In this document: positions 1 through 9,047 of the stretch, piece after piece
Numbering within the stretch: the first letter of the stretch is position 1
How the letters are laid out: every line of letters begins with the position of its first letter
Origin: Sediminibacterium sp. TEGAF015
Lineage (GTDB): Bacteria > Bacteroidota > Bacteroidia > Chitinophagales > Chitinophagaceae
DNA: 64,000 nt
Assembly: GCF_025997995.1 (NCBI RefSeq)
Contig: NZ_AP026683.1
Span: 186,501 to 250,500 of the forward strand
Reading direction: 5' to 3'
The notes under the pieces: generated by a model
Database searches by the model: none
What the model saw: the letters and a program-made list of their open reading frames with translations, nothing else
Told to the model about the DNA's origin: nothing
Position numbers and translations under genes: made by a program

Positions 1-85
1 GATTCTGGGTTTTGGGACTTTGCTGTGCAATAGCCAAAAGGCTAATAAATACAAGCAAGGTTGTTCCCATGATTTTTTTCTTCAT
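1..85 (-). CDS. N-terminus of an exported protein, probably a thiamine-regulated outer membrane receptor (partial)
   Basis: Only the first 28 codons are in the window; the gene runs off the left edge. The start ATG is at 85-83, and the peptide begins MKKKIMG followed by a hydrophobic stretch ending in LLAIAQQ, a typical Bacteroidota Sec signal peptide whose mature protein starts near Gln. A TPP riboswitch lies 66 bases upstream on the same strand. In Bacteroidota, exported proteins behind this riboswitch are commonly TonB-dependent receptors for thiamine, so that is the likely identity, but no receptor domain is visible here. A periplasmic or outer membrane thiamine-related protein of another family is possible. 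Confidence 0.6.
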   Translation of the reverse strand, partial: MKKKIMGTTLLVFISLLAIAQQSPKTQN

Positions 86-150
86 TGCATGAATGATTTA
101 AATGTAAAAAAATGGGAACAGGGAAATGCAATAGGAGAGGTAGTACAGTA

Positions 151-243
151 AATTTCACCTTCCCTTCGCAGGAATTACCCTGTTCAGGTTCAACGGGTAT
201 TTCTCAGCCAAAGCAAATGCTTGAGCACCCCGAGGACGCCGTA
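151..243 (-). promoter_or_regulatory. TPP (THI-element) riboswitch aptamer
   Basis: Read on the minus strand, the segment carries the conserved THI-box pieces in order: TCGGGGTGC, CTGAGA, ACCCGTTGAACCTGA and the 3' block CCTGCGAAGGGA. These form the thiamine-pyrophosphate aptamer core. It precedes the exported protein starting at 85. The expression platform is not clear: between aptamer and start there is a TTCCC-type stretch followed by a T run on the minus strand that could pair with the aptamer GGGAA and act as a terminator, but I cannot fold it. Expected effect is repression when TPP is plentiful. Confidence 0.93.
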
Positions 244-315
244 AAAGTAAATCAATCTTTTTTAAATTGGATGTAACTTTTAACTTGTTGAATCGTTTTA
301 CTCAAAATGGCAGTA

Positions 316-1044
316 ATGAAAAAACATTTATTATTCCTTATTGGACTTTGCTGGGCTTTTATGGCTTTTTCACAAGAAGAAAAAAAGCTGGTATTCGACG
401 CAAATGCTCAAGCCAGGTCTGTGGGAGCATTCTCAGGAATTGAGATATCCGGTGCAATCAGTTTGTATTTATCCCAAGGGAAGGAATCGGCTGTGGCGGT
501 AAGTGCCGGAGATGCAGATTTACTGGAGAAGATAAAAACAGAAGTTAGAAACAATGTGTTGTATATATATCTGGAAACCAAGGGTATGAGTTGGAAAAAG
601 TGGGGGAACACCGGAATTAAAGCCTATGTTACTTTTGAAGATTTATCCAGCTTGGAGGCTTCCGGCGCATGCAATATTAAGACAGCAGGTACTGTGAAAT
701 TGGATGAACTGAAAATTCAGTTGTCTGGCGCATCTGATTTTACAGGAGAAGTAGATCTTGGAAATTTAAGAATTGATTTAAGTGGTGCTTCTCAGGCCAA
801 TCTGAAAGGGAAAGCTGAAAAGACACAGATGATTGCCAGTGGAGCAAGTTCTATTAAGTCATTTGATTTAGTAAGTAATTATTGTAAAATTGATGCTAGT
901 GGGGCTTCTTCCATCCGCATACATGTAGCAAAGGAAATAAGCGCGGAAGCCAGCGGGGCCAGCAGTATTCAATACAAAGGAGAAGCTATTATCAAAGATT
1001 TCAGCAGCAGTGGCGCATCTTCCGTTAAAAGAAAGAATGACTAA
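316..1044 (+). CDS. Head GIN domain (DUF2807) exported protein
   Basis: A protein of about 242 residues with a signal peptide (MKKHLLFLIG to AFSQEE). The body is a right-handed beta-helix-like DUF2807 domain with recurring ASGAS/SGAS turns, seen at least seven times between the middle and the C-terminus (ASGACN, SGASDF, SGASQA, ASGASS and so on). Such proteins are exported in Bacteroidota; their function is not established and adhesion has been suggested only from fold. An in-frame ATG lies at 307, nine bases upstream; I prefer 316 because it starts directly with the basic residues of the signal peptide. A paralogue lies at 61282-61935. It is followed by the tRNA promoter, so it is probably monocistronic. 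Confidence 0.85.
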   Translation: MKKHLLFLIGLCWAFMAFSQEEKKLVFDANAQARSVGAFSGIEISGAISLYLSQGKESAVAVSAGDADLLEKIKTEVRNNVLYIYLETKGMSWKKWGNTGIKAYVTFEDLSSLEASGACNIKTAGTVKLDELKIQLSGASDFTGEVDLGNLRIDLSGASQANLKGKAEKTQMIASGASSIKSFDLVSNYCKIDASGASSIRIHVAKEISAEASGASSIQYKGEAIIKDFSSSGASSVKRKND

Positions 1045-1057
1045 TTTTTAAATATTA

Positions 1058-1089
1058 TTTGGAAAAAGACTTGCAATAATGTAATTTTG
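1058..1089 (+). promoter_or_regulatory. Bacteroidota-type promoter for tRNA-fMet
   Basis: TTTGG at 1058-1062 (-33 element), a 19-base spacer, and TAATTTTG at 1082-1089 matching the Bacteroidota -7 consensus TAnnTTTG. The tRNA begins 13 bases after the -7 box. This is the clearest full promoter in the window. Confidence 0.7.
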
Positions 1090-1102
1090 CAATCCATTAC
1101 AT

Positions 1103-1174
<72 letters not shown>

Positions 1175-1180
1175 CAGCTC

Positions 1181-1204
1181 AAAGGCCCTTTTGGGGCCTT
1201 TTTT
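1181..1204 (+). terminator. Rho-independent terminator after tRNA-fMet
   Basis: Perfect 8-bp stem AAAGGCCC (1181-1188) with GGGCCTTT (1194-1201), 5-base loop, then a T run. It lies 7 bases past the tRNA. Confidence 0.85.
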
Positions 1205-1261
1205 CGTTAAAGTACCCAAAGCCGGACAAAATTTTGGCTGAATAATAAGTAAATTCAAAAG

Positions 1262-2134
1262 GTGAAAGCAGGATTTGTAAACATATTTGGAAAACCGAAC
1301 GCAGGAAAAAGCACGCTTCTCAATGCATTGATTGGGGAGAAAATGGCTATTGTTTCTCCAAAGGTTCAGACAACCCGTCATCGAATCAAAGCTTTTTTGA
1401 ATAAACCGGGTGAGTACCAAATCATTTTTTCGGATACACCAGGTATTATTGATCCAAAGTACAAGCTTCATCAGAAAATGATGGACTCGGTAAAAGGAGC
1501 ATTAGAAGATGCTGATCTGGCATTGTTACTGGTAGATGCCAATGATAATTTTGAAGATTGTGATGCCATATTTTCAGCATTGAAGCTGAAAGTTCCAGCA
1601 TTGGTTTTATTGAATAAGATTGATATTGCCGGCAATGGAAAAATTGCAGAGGCCGAGGCATTTTTTGCAAATAAATCTTATTGTAAACAATTGATAAAAA
1701 TAGGAGCGCTGCAAAAATTACATTTAAATAAACTATTGAATGTAATTGTAGAAAACTTGCCAGAAGGCCTCCCGTTTTATGATGAAGATGACTTAAGTGA
1801 TTTGCCAACACGCTTCTTTGTATCTGAGATGATCCGGGAAAAAATTTATGAGTTGTTTGCAGATGAAATTCCTTATCACACTGCAGTAATGGTGAACGAA
1901 TACAAGGACAAAGGAAATATCATCAAGATTCAGGCAGATATAATTGTTCACAGGGAGACCCAGAAAGCAATTATTTTAGGAGAGAAAGGAATCATGATTA
2001 GACAGATTGGAATTAAGGCGCGAAAAGACATCGAAGTATTTGTGCAGAAAAAAATATTTTTGGAGTTGTTCGTTAAAGTAAGGCCTAAGTGGCGGGATAA
2101 CGACCTCCAGTTAAAAGAATATGGTTACCAATAA
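1262..2134 (+). CDS. era: GTPase Era
   Basis: Era binds the 3' end of 16S rRNA and helps assemble the 30S subunit. The 290-residue length is normal. Visible motifs are G1 (GKPNAGKST, residues 10-18), G3 (DTPG, about 58-61), G4 (NKID, about 118-121), and a C-terminal KH domain with the GEKGIMIRQIG loop near 240. The start is a GTG at 1262; no ATG occurs upstream in frame and the next Met falls after the G1 loop, so GTG is required. The gene starts 58 bases after the tRNA terminator and is followed 35 bases later by der, suggesting an era-der transcription unit. Confidence 0.97.
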   Translation: MKAGFVNIFGKPNAGKSTLLNALIGEKMAIVSPKVQTTRHRIKAFLNKPGEYQIIFSDTPGIIDPKYKLHQKMMDSVKGALEDADLALLLVDANDNFEDCDAIFSALKLKVPALVLLNKIDIAGNGKIAEAEAFFANKSYCKQLIKIGALQKLHLNKLLNVIVENLPEGLPFYDEDDLSDLPTRFFVSEMIREKIYELFADEIPYHTAVMVNEYKDKGNIIKIQADIIVHRETQKAIILGEKGIMIRQIGIKARKDIEVFVQKKIFLELFVKVRPKWRDNDLQLKEYGYQ

Positions 2135-2169
2135 TGGTAACTGATTACCTCAACCAGAATTAAATTAAA

Positions 2170-3483
2170 ATGAGTTACACTGTTGCTATTGTAGGCAGAC
2201 CCAATGTAGGAAAAAGTACTTTTTTCAATCGCTTGTTAGAACAGCGTAAAGCCATTGTAGATGATATAAGTGGAGTTACCAGAGACCGCCAGTATGGCGT
2301 TGCAGACTGGAATGGAAAAACGTTTAACCTGATTGACACAGGCGGTTTTGTTCCTCAGAGTGAAGACATATTTGAAGTAGAAATTAGGAAGCAGGTTAAA
2401 ATAGCTATTGAAGAAGCCAATGCCATTATTTTTATGGTAGATGTGGCAACTGGCATTACCGACCTAGACGAAGCCATGGCTAATTTGCTGCGCAGAACAA
2501 GTAAGCCTGTGTTTGTAGTAGTGAATAAAGTAGACAATGGTACCCGTGAATTAGAAGCCACTGAGTTTTATAGTTTAGGATTTGAAAATACTTTTTTCAT
2601 CAGTAGTATTTCTGGCAGTGGAACTGGTGATTTACTGGATGGAGTGGCAGCCAATATTTCGGACGAAGAAGGAATTGAAAAAGCAGTTGACAATGCTTTA
2701 CCCAAATTTGCCATTATTGGTCAGCCCAATGTTGGTAAATCATCATTATTGAATGCACTGATTGGAGAGGAGAGGACCATTGTGAGTGATATAGCAGGGA
2801 CAACACGAGACACCATCCATACGCACTATAAGCTTTTTCAAAAAGAATTCATGCTGATTGATACCGCTGGTATTCGAAAGAAAAGCAAAGAAAAGGATGA
2901 CTTAGAATTCTATTCTATCATCCGTGCCATTAAAGCTATGGATGAAGCTGATGTATGCTTATTGGTAATTGATGCCCATAAGGGTATAACTGCTCAGGAT
3001 ATTTCCATTTTCAGCTTAGCTGCCAGAAAAGGAAAAGGAATTGTTGTTTTGGTAAATAAGTGGGATCTGATTGAAAAAGAAACCAATACTGCCCGTGACT
3101 ATGAAAAAGTCCTGAAGCAGAAAATGGCTCCTTTCTCCGATGTTCCGGTTCTATTTATTTCGGTGGTAGAAAAAACAAGAATTTTCAAAGCCATCGAAAT
3201 GGGGCTTGAAGTTTTCGAAAACCGAAATAGAAAAGTGACTACTTCAGAATTAAATGAAGTGATGCTTAAAGCGGTAGAAAACTACCACGCTCCTGTGGTT
3301 AGGGGACACTCTATTAAGATAAAGTTCGTAACACAATTGCCTACTCCTGTTCCCTCATTTGCCTTTTTTACCAATTTCCCAGATGACATAAAAATGCCAT
3401 ATAAGAACTATTTGGAGAACCAATTAAGGGCATATTTTAATTTTAAAGGGGTTCCGATTCGAATTTTCTTTCGAAAGAAATAA
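2170..3483 (+). CDS. der: Ribosome-associated GTPase Der (EngA)
   Basis: Der has two tandem GTPase domains and acts in 50S subunit biogenesis. The first domain begins with GRPNVGKST (residues 9-17) and has DTGG and NKVD; the second begins with GQPNVGKSS at about residue 183 and has DTAG, AGTTRDT and NKWD. The C-terminal KH-like domain ends in basic IRIFFRKK. Length 437 is typical. The ATG at 2170 puts the first P-loop at the expected distance from the N-terminus. It is probably cotranscribed with era. Confidence 0.97.
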   Translation: MSYTVAIVGRPNVGKSTFFNRLLEQRKAIVDDISGVTRDRQYGVADWNGKTFNLIDTGGFVPQSEDIFEVEIRKQVKIAIEEANAIIFMVDVATGITDLDEAMANLLRRTSKPVFVVVNKVDNGTRELEATEFYSLGFENTFFISSISGSGTGDLLDGVAANISDEEGIEKAVDNALPKFAIIGQPNVGKSSLLNALIGEERTIVSDIAGTTRDTIHTHYKLFQKEFMLIDTAGIRKKSKEKDDLEFYSIIRAIKAMDEADVCLLVIDAHKGITAQDISIFSLAARKGKGIVVLVNKWDLIEKETNTARDYEKVLKQKMAPFSDVPVLFISVVEKTRIFKAIEMGLEVFENRNRKVTTSELNEVMLKAVENYHAPVVRGHSIKIKFVTQLPTPVPSFAFFTNFPDDIKMPYKNYLENQLRAYFNFKGVPIRIFFRKK

Positions 3484-3497
3484 AATTTTAAGAAATT

Positions 3498-3530
3498 TTT
3501 GGCATTTATGGGTTTTTCACCCTATTTTTG
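3498..3530 (+). promoter_or_regulatory. Promoter of the small repetitive lipoprotein gene
   Basis: TTTG at 3498-3501, then TATTTTTG at 3523-3530, an exact TAnnTTTG -7 box. It fixes the gene start downstream at 3562 and rules out the longer reading frame beginning at 3499, which would start at the promoter itself. Confidence 0.6.
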
Positions 3531-3561
3531 CGACCAAATAAAAAACCCAAAAACAAGTACA

Positions 3562-3747
3562 ATGAAAAAAGTATTCGCAATTCTGGCTGTAGCAGGTTTA
3601 ATGACTGCTTGTAACAACGCTGAAACAACTGAAGCAACTGCTGACACTGCTGCTGCAACTGTAGACACTGCTGCTGCAACTGTAGACACTACTGCTGCTG
3701 CTGTTGATACAACTGCTGCTCCTGCTGTAGACACAACCAAGAAATAG
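3562..3747 (+). CDS. Small alanine/threonine-repeat lipoprotein, unknown function
   Basis: A 61-residue protein with a short lipoprotein signal (MKKVFAILAVAGLMTAC; lipidated Cys at residue 17). The rest is low-complexity: repeats of TVDTAAA/AVDTTAA ending in DTTKK, with no aromatic residue. The DNA encodes this with 21-bp tandem repeats. Start chosen at 3562 from the -7 box at 3523-3530 and the signal peptide. A strong terminator follows at 3791. Small Thr/Ala-rich lipoproteins of this kind are often abundant surface or periplasmic proteins in Bacteroidota, but no role is known to me. Confidence 0.75.
   Translation: MKKVFAILAVAGLMTACNNAETTEATADTAAATVDTAAATVDTTAAAVDTTAAPAVDTTKK
3643..3738 (+). 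repeat. 21-bp coding tandem repeat
   Basis: Two identical 21-base units at 3643-3663 and 3664-3684 (GACACTGCTGCTGCAACTGTA), a diverged third unit 3685-3705, a 24-base fourth unit 3706-3729, and a partial fifth. All keep frame and encode DTAAATV-like heptads in the small lipoprotein. Confidence 0.85.
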
Positions 3748-3790
3748 TAAATACAAGTACTCGTTACTAATATTACTTCTTGCAAGAAGG

Positions 3791-3823
3791 TCCTCCCGAT
3801 ACAAATCGGGAGGATTTTTTTTT
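3791..3823 (+). terminator. Rho-independent terminator
   Basis: Perfect 10-bp stem TCCTCCCGAT (3791-3800) with ATCGGGAGGA (3805-3814), 4-base loop ACAA, then nine T. It ends the small lipoprotein transcript and separates it from lon. Confidence 0.93.
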
Positions 3824-3912
3824 GTGTCAGTTTGTACTTTTTCATAGCGTCTTTGGCAGATGGCATCAATATTGTACCTTATACTGACCATCCAAAAGTT
3901 GTGATGGGAGAC

Positions 3913-3920
3913 TATTTTTG
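3913..3920 (+). promoter_or_regulatory. -7 box of lon
   Basis: TATTTTTG, an exact TAnnTTTG match, 14 bases before the lon start codon. No convincing -33 element is at the right distance. No CIRCE or other heat-shock operator was seen. Confidence 0.5.
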
Positions 3921-3934
3921 TGACATTTTGACCA

Positions 3935-6346
3935 ATGAAAATTATGGATAAGAGAAAAATATTATTTAAGGTGGAGGACGAAACGGATTTTATGCCTATC
4001 CTGCCTATAGGTGAGCAGGACGGGGATATGGATAATGAATTGGAAATACCGAATGAGTTGCCGATTCTGCCATTGAGAAACACGGTTTTATTTCCAGGTG
4101 TTGTATTGCCCATTACGGTAGGCAGAGACAAAAGTATTAAAGCGGTTAGCGATGTTTACAAGTCTGATAAACTAATTGGAGTAATTGCTCAAACCGATGT
4201 GAATATTGAAGAGCCTGAACCTAAAGATCTATGCAAAATTGGTACTGTTGCCAAAATTGTGAAATTGATTAAAATGCCTGATGGAGGTACAACCATCATC
4301 ATTCAGGGAAAGAAACGATTTGAATGGCTGGAAATGATCAGTGATGATCCTTATTTTAAAGCAAGTATTCGTTTGTTTAGTGAAGACGAAGCTCCGGCAA
4401 CCGACGACTTTAAGGCCTATGTTAGTACTATAAAAGACCTGGCGGCTCAAATTATTCAGCTATCACCCAATTTGCCTACAGAAGCTTCCATTATTTTAAA
4501 GAATATTGAGAACCCTGCCTTCCTGATCAATTTCGTTAGCAATAATTTAAATAGTGATTTACACGAAAAGCAATCCTTGCTTGAAATCAATGATATCACT
4601 GAACGTGCTGTTAAACTGGTGCAAATCTTACAAAGAGAATTGCAGTTTGCAGAGTTGAAAGATAAAGTTACCAATAAGACCAGGACAGAATTAGATAAGC
4701 AACAGAGGGACTATTTTCTTCAACAGCAACTCAAAAGTATTAAAGAAGAATTGGGTGGCGATACCAATGAGCGGGAAATAGCAGAAATGAAGAAAAAGGC
4801 TGAATCTAAAAAATGGCCCGAAGCTGCTAAGAATGCCTTTAATACTGGTATACAGAAACTGGAAAGAATGCATGCATCTACGCCAGACTACTCTGTTGTG
4901 TATAATCATCTTGATTTAATGCTGGATCTTCCATGGGAAGAATATACCAATGATAATTATGATTTAAAGAATGCACAGAAAGTATTGGATATAGACCATT
5001 ATGGCATGTTGAAAATCAAGAGCAGGATTCTTGAATATCTGGCAGTTTTGAAATTGAAAGGAGATATGAAAAGTCCTATTCTGTGTTTTTTAGGCCCTCC
5101 CGGAATTGGTAAAACTTCTTTAGGAAAATCCATTGCACACGCAATAGGTAGAAAATATGTTCGCCTGAGTTTAGGAGGTCTGCACGATGAAAGTGAAATA
5201 CGAGGTCATCGTAAAACCTATATTGGCGCAATGCCGGGAAGAATTTTGCAGAATATTCGAAAAGTAAAAACTTCTAATCCGGTAATGATTCTGGATGAAA
5301 TAGATAAAATTGGCGCAGATCATCGTGGAGATCCTTCTTCTGCTTTGCTTGAAGTGCTGGACCCTGAACAGAATCATACATTTTATGACAATTATTTGGA
5401 GCTGGAATACGATTTAAGTAAAGTGCTTTTTATTGCAACTGCCAATAATTTACAGAATATTCAACCTGCTTTAAGAGATCGATTAGAGATTATTGATTTG
5501 AGTGGATATGCAGTAGAAGAAAAATTGGAGATTGCGAAACGTCATCTGGTTCCCAAACAAAAGGAAGCACATGGATTAGGGAAAGTGAATTTTAAAATTG
5601 TGGATAAGGTTTTAGAAAAAGTGATTGAACAATATACCCGTGAAAGTGGAGTTCGTGAACTTGATAGACAAATCGCTTCTATTATGCGTTACCAGGCAAA
5701 GGAAATGGCATTGAAAGGAAAAGTCAAGACGAGTGTAAGTGCCAATGATGTTGAAAAAATTCTGGGTCAGCAACGATACAGTAATGAAATTTACAAAACA
5801 GCCAATATGCCGGGTGTAGTTGTAGGATTGGCCTGGACCTATGTTGGTGGGGATATTTTGTTTATAGAGACTATCTTGAGTGAAGGAAAAGGGGAGCTGA
5901 AGCTGACTGGAAATCTGGGAAATGTGATGAAGGAAAGTGCAACCACTGCACTCAGCTATATTCAGGCGAACTTTAAAAAGCTGGGTATTGATCCTGAATT
6001 ATTCAAGACGAGAAATATACATATACATGTTCCTGAAGGCGCTGTTCCTAAAGATGGACCCAGTGCAGGTATAACCATGCTTACTTCTATCACTTCTGCC
6101 TTTACCGGGCGGAAAGTGAAATCCTTCCTGGCTATGACTGGAGAAATTACATTAAGGGGTCAGGTGTTGCCAGTGGGTGGAATCAAGGAAAAAGTACTGG
6201 CTGCAAAAAGAGCTGGATTAAAAGAAATCGTACTCTGTCATCTGAATCAGAAAGACGTGGATGAAATTGATAGCAGTTTTATAAAAGGTTTGCATTTTCA
6301 TTATGTAAAAACGATGCAGCAGGTTATTGATTATGCATTGGTATAG
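3935..6346 (+). CDS. lon: ATP-dependent protease Lon (class A)
   Basis: Lon degrades misfolded and regulatory proteins in the cytoplasm. The 803-residue protein has the N-terminal substrate domain ([14 protein letters not shown] at about 44), an AAA+ module with Walker A GPPGIGKT near residue 386 and Walker [10 protein letters not shown], and the C-terminal serine protease domain with catalytic Ser in PKDGPSAG (about 710) and Lys in KEKVLAAKR (about 752). ATG at 3935 gives MKIMDKRK; the ATG at 3944 is an alternative that would leave a longer leader after the -7 box. porQ follows 17 bases later. Confidence 0.97.
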   Translation: MKIMDKRKILFKVEDETDFMPILPIGEQDGDMDNELEIPNELPILPLRNTVLFPGVVLPITVGRDKSIKAVSDVYKSDKLIGVIAQTDVNIEEPEPKDLCKIGTVAKIVKLIKMPDGGTTIIIQGKKRFEWLEMISDDPYFKASIRLFSEDEAPATDDFKAYVSTIKDLAAQIIQLSPNLPTEASIILKNIENPAFLINFVSNNLNSDLHEKQSLLEINDITERAVKLVQILQRELQFAELKDKVTNKTRTELDKQQRDYFLQQQLKSIKEELGGDTNEREIAEMKKKAESKKWPEAAKNAFNTGIQKLERMHASTPDYSVVYNHLDLMLDLPWEEYTNDNYDLKNAQKVLDIDHYGMLKIKSRILEYLAVLKLKGDMKSPILCFLGPPGIGKTSLGKSIAHAIGRKYVRLSLGGLHDESEIRGHRKTYIGAMPGRILQNIRKVKTSNPVMILDEIDKIGADHRGDPSSALLEVLDPEQNHTFYDNYLELEYDLSKVLFIATANNLQNIQPALRDRLEIIDLSGYAVEEKLEIAKRHLVPKQKEAHGLGKVNFKIVDKVLEKVIEQYTRESGVRELDRQIASIMRYQAKEMALKGKVKTSVSANDVEKILGQQRYSNEIYKTANMPGVVVGLAWTYVGGDILFIETILSEGKGELKLTGNLGNVMKESATTALSYIQANFKKLGIDPELFKTRNIHIHVPEGAVPKDGPSAGITMLTSITSAFTGRKVKSFLAMTGEITLRGQVLPVGGIKEKVLAAKRAGLKEIVLCHLNQKDVDEIDSSFIKGLHFHYVKTMQQVIDYALV

Positions 6347-6363
6347 TTGTATTTTTATACCCA

Positions 6364-7383
6364 ATGCATATTCGTATACTTCAGATATTTTATTTGTTCC
6401 TCATTGCCACTGAGCTAAATGCACAAACGCTTGGTGGCAATGCTGTTTATAATTTTCTTACACAACCCGGCAGTGCTCAAATTGCAGCTTTGGGAGGAAC
6501 GAATATTAGTCATCAGTCTAATGACGTTTCAGTAGGATTAAGTAATCCTGCATTGTTGAGAAGTTCAATGCACCATCAGGTGGCAACCTCTTTCAATGGC
6601 TTTTTAGCCGGAATTAATAATTTTTCTGTTGTAACTGCATTTAAACATACTTCTTTTACGTGGGGCGCAGGCGTTCAGTTCCTGGATTATGGGACTATAA
6701 CTCAAACAGATGCTGCAGGAACGGTATTTGGTACCATTCGTCCACGTGATTATGCCATTCAGCTCATGGCGAGTAAACAATTTGGAGATCGTTTTTATGT
6801 AGGAAGCGCTGTGAAATTCATACAGAGTAATTATGGTCAATTCCGGTCTTCCGGTATTGCTCTTGATGTGGGATTAACTTATCAGGATACCATCAATCAA
6901 TGGCAGGCAGCAGTCTTAGTGAAAAATATAGGAACACAGATAAGTACATATGGCGGTGGGGCAAAAGAAGAGCTTCCCTTTGATGTGCAGGCAGGAATTA
7001 GTAAACGGTTGGCTAATGCTCCCATTCAGTTTTCTTTGACCGCACATAATTTACATCGCTTAAGAATTTTATACAATGACACAACATTCAATGCTGCTGA
7101 AGGTGATTTAAGAACGGCAGGCTTTCTCCAGAAGACCTTTGCACATCTGATTTTGGCTGCACAGTTTTATATTGGAGATAAACTGGAAGCTACTGTAGGA
7201 TATAATTTTCTGCGAAGACAGGATTTAAATGTATTCAATGCAGCCAGCGGGTTAAATGGATTAACAGCCGGTGCAGGTTTTCTACATAAGAAACTGCATG
7301 TTCGATATGCAACCGGTTTCTATCAACAAAAAGTATTTCATCAGTTCACTTTGAATTTATCTATCTCAGGTAAATCCCTATAA
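6364..7383 (+). CDS. porQ: Type IX secretion system protein PorQ
   Basis: A 339-residue protein with a signal peptide ending LNAQ and the opening TLGGNAVYNFLTQPGSAQIA, then GGTN, NPALL and alternating amphipathic strands, matching the PorV/PorQ outer membrane beta-barrel family. PorQ belongs to the type IX secretion apparatus, which exports and anchors cargo on the surface of Bacteroidota; PorQ is associated with the PorZ/attachment branch. It sits 17 bases behind lon, probably as a read-through partner rather than a functional unit. A strong hairpin follows. Family assignment is good; PorV-like paralogues are the alternative. Confidence 0.87.
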   Translation: MHIRILQIFYLFLIATELNAQTLGGNAVYNFLTQPGSAQIAALGGTNISHQSNDVSVGLSNPALLRSSMHHQVATSFNGFLAGINNFSVVTAFKHTSFTWGAGVQFLDYGTITQTDAAGTVFGTIRPRDYAIQLMASKQFGDRFYVGSAVKFIQSNYGQFRSSGIALDVGLTYQDTINQWQAAVLVKNIGTQISTYGGGAKEELPFDVQAGISKRLANAPIQFSLTAHNLHRLRILYNDTTFNAAEGDLRTAGFLQKTFAHLILAAQFYIGDKLEATVGYNFLRRQDLNVFNAASGLNGLTAGAGFLHKKLHVRYATGFYQQKVFHQFTLNLSISGKSL

Positions 7384-7386
7384 AAG

Positions 7387-7420
7387 AAAGGTCTTTGTAT
7401 TTTTTACAAAGACCTTTTCT
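7387..7420. terminator. Bidirectional terminator between porQ and the ALDH gene
   Basis: Perfect 13-bp stem AAAGGTCTTTGTA (7387-7399) with TACAAAGACCTTT (7405-7417), loop of five T, T-rich on both outer flanks when read on either strand. It lies between convergent genes. Confidence 0.9.
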
Positions 7421-7473
7421 TTTGTAGCGTCCGAAACTCTTTACAACTCAATATTCAGGGATGCTCGGTTTAT

Positions 7474-8997
7474 TTAGAAGTCAAATTTGATACCCTGTGC
7501 CAAAGGTAAATTCGTACCATAGTTAATGGTATTGGTTTGTCTGCGCATATAGGCTTTCCAGGCATCACTTCCACTTTCTCTACCACCTCCTGTTTCTTTT
7601 TCGCCACCAAATGCTCCGCCGATTTCCGCACCACTTGTGCCAATATTAACATTGGCAATTCCACAATCACTTCCATTCGCAGACAAGAATTGTTCTGCCT
7701 CTCTTAGGTTTAAGGTCATGATGGCTGAAGAAAGTCCCTGGGGAACATTGTTCTGCATCTCAATTGCTTTACCTAGTTCTTTATATTTCATTACATATAA
7801 AATGGGGGCAAATGTTTCGTGTTGAACAATTGGTAGTTCATTGGTTACTTCTGCAATGCATGGCTTTACATAACATCCACTTTCATATCCTGCTCCGGAT
7901 AATACACCTCCTTCCACAATGAATTTTCCTCCCTGTGCCTTACACTGTTCAATTGAATTGAGGTACATAGCTACTGCATCTTTGTCTATCAAAGGGCCTA
8001 CGTGATTTTGTGCATCAAGCGGATTGCCTATTTTTAATTGTGCATAAGCTTTTGTAATCTTCTGTGTGAAAGTTTCGTATACCGATTCGTGAATTATTAA
8101 TCTTCTTGTAGTGGTGCACCTTTGGCCTGCAGTACCTACTGCGCCAAATACCGCACCAATCAATGACATGTCTAAGTCGGCATCTTTGGAAATAATGATT
8201 GCATTGTTACCGCCCAACTCCAGAATGCTCTTGCCTAGTCTGCCGGCAACAGCCTTGCTTAATTCTTTACCCATTCTGGTAGATCCAGTTGCAGAAACCA
8301 GTGGTATTCTGGTATCATGGCTTAACCATTCGCCAACTTCTCTTCCACCTTGTATTAAACAATTGACGCCTTCCGGTACCTGATTGGCAGCAAATACTTC
8401 TGCAATAATATTCTGAACGGCTACTCCGCAAAGGGGTGTTTTTTCACTTGGCTTCCAAATAGTGGTATTTCCGCAAATCCATGCAAGGGCTGCATTCCAG
8501 CTAAACACTGCAACAGGGAAGTTGAAAGCAGAAATGATGGCAACAATACCTAATGGGTGCCACTGCTCATACATTCTGTGTTGTGGTCTTTCGCTATGCA
8601 TAGTCAGTCCATACAGCTGCCGGGATAAACCAACTGCAAAATCGCAGATATCTATCATTTCCTGCACTTCGCCATATCCTTCCTGCAAACTCTTACCCAT
8701 TTCGTAGCTAACCAGTTTGCCTAAAGGTTCTTTTTTGGCTCTTAATGCTTCACCAATCTGACGAACAATTTCTCCTCTCTTTGGAGCAGGCCAGTTTCTC
8801 CATTCTTTAGCAGCTGACAAACTGGTTTGAACCAATTGTTCATAGCTCTGTTGGTCTCCACTGTTTACTTCCCCAATCTCTTGTCCATCTACTGGGGAAT
8901 AAGATTTTATTGCTTTACCATTGGTGGTTAACCATTTGGTTCCTGTTGAAACACCTTGATTTCTTTGTTGTAACCCCAGTTGCTGCAAGAATTCCAT
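7474..8997 (-). CDS. ALDH7-family aldehyde dehydrogenase (aminoadipate-semialdehyde / piperideine-6-carboxylate type)
   Basis: A 507-residue NAD(P)-dependent aldehyde dehydrogenase. Catalytic residues are Asn159 (AFNFP), Glu260 (ELGG) and Cys294 in GTAGQRCTTTRR; that last motif is the hallmark of the ALDH7 (antiquitin) group, which oxidises alpha-aminoadipate semialdehyde in lysine catabolism. The coenzyme-binding segment WKPSEKTPL is present. The gene is monocistronic on the minus strand, with a -7 box 17 bases ahead of the start and a terminator beyond the stop. No other lysine catabolic gene is nearby, so the true substrate may be another semialdehyde; amaB would be the symbol if the lysine role holds. 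Confidence 0.9.
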   Translation of the reverse strand: MEFLQQLGLQQRNQGVSTGTKWLTTNGKAIKSYSPVDGQEIGEVNSGDQQSYEQLVQTSLSAAKEWRNWPAPKRGEIVRQIGEALRAKKEPLGKLVSYEMGKSLQEGYGEVQEMIDICDFAVGLSRQLYGLTMHSERPQHRMYEQWHPLGIVAIISAFNFPVAVFSWNAALAWICGNTTIWKPSEKTPLCGVAVQNIIAEVFAANQVPEGVNCLIQGGREVGEWLSHDTRIPLVSATGSTRMGKELSKAVAGRLGKSILELGGNNAIIISKDADLDMSLIGAVFGAVGTAGQRCTTTRRLIIHESVYETFTQKITKAYAQLKIGNPLDAQNHVGPLIDKDAVAMYLNSIEQCKAQGGKFIVEGGVLSGAGYESGCYVKPCIAEVTNELPIVQHETFAPILYVMKYKELGKAIEMQNNVPQGLSSAIMTLNLREAEQFLSANGSDCGIANVNIGTSGAEIGGAFGGEKETGGGRESGSDAWKAYMRRQTNTINYGTNLPLAQGIKFDF

Positions 8998-9014
8998 ATC
9001 GAATGTATTTTTGG

Positions 9015-9022
9015 CAAAGGTA
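9015..9022 (-). promoter_or_regulatory. -7 box of the ALDH7 gene
   Basis: On the minus strand TACCTTTG, an exact TAnnTTTG match ending 17 bases before the start codon at 8997. A TTTG-like -33 element is not evident. Confidence 0.45.
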
Positions 9023-9047
9023 CATCCAAAAAATGGAATGCCGGGGC

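Noticed and set aside
3522..4131. Long open frames on the minus strand across the small lipoprotein gene, with Ser/Val/Ala repeats
   Set aside because: They are the antisense of the 21-bp tandem repeat; they cross the terminator and the lon promoter and have no signal of their own.
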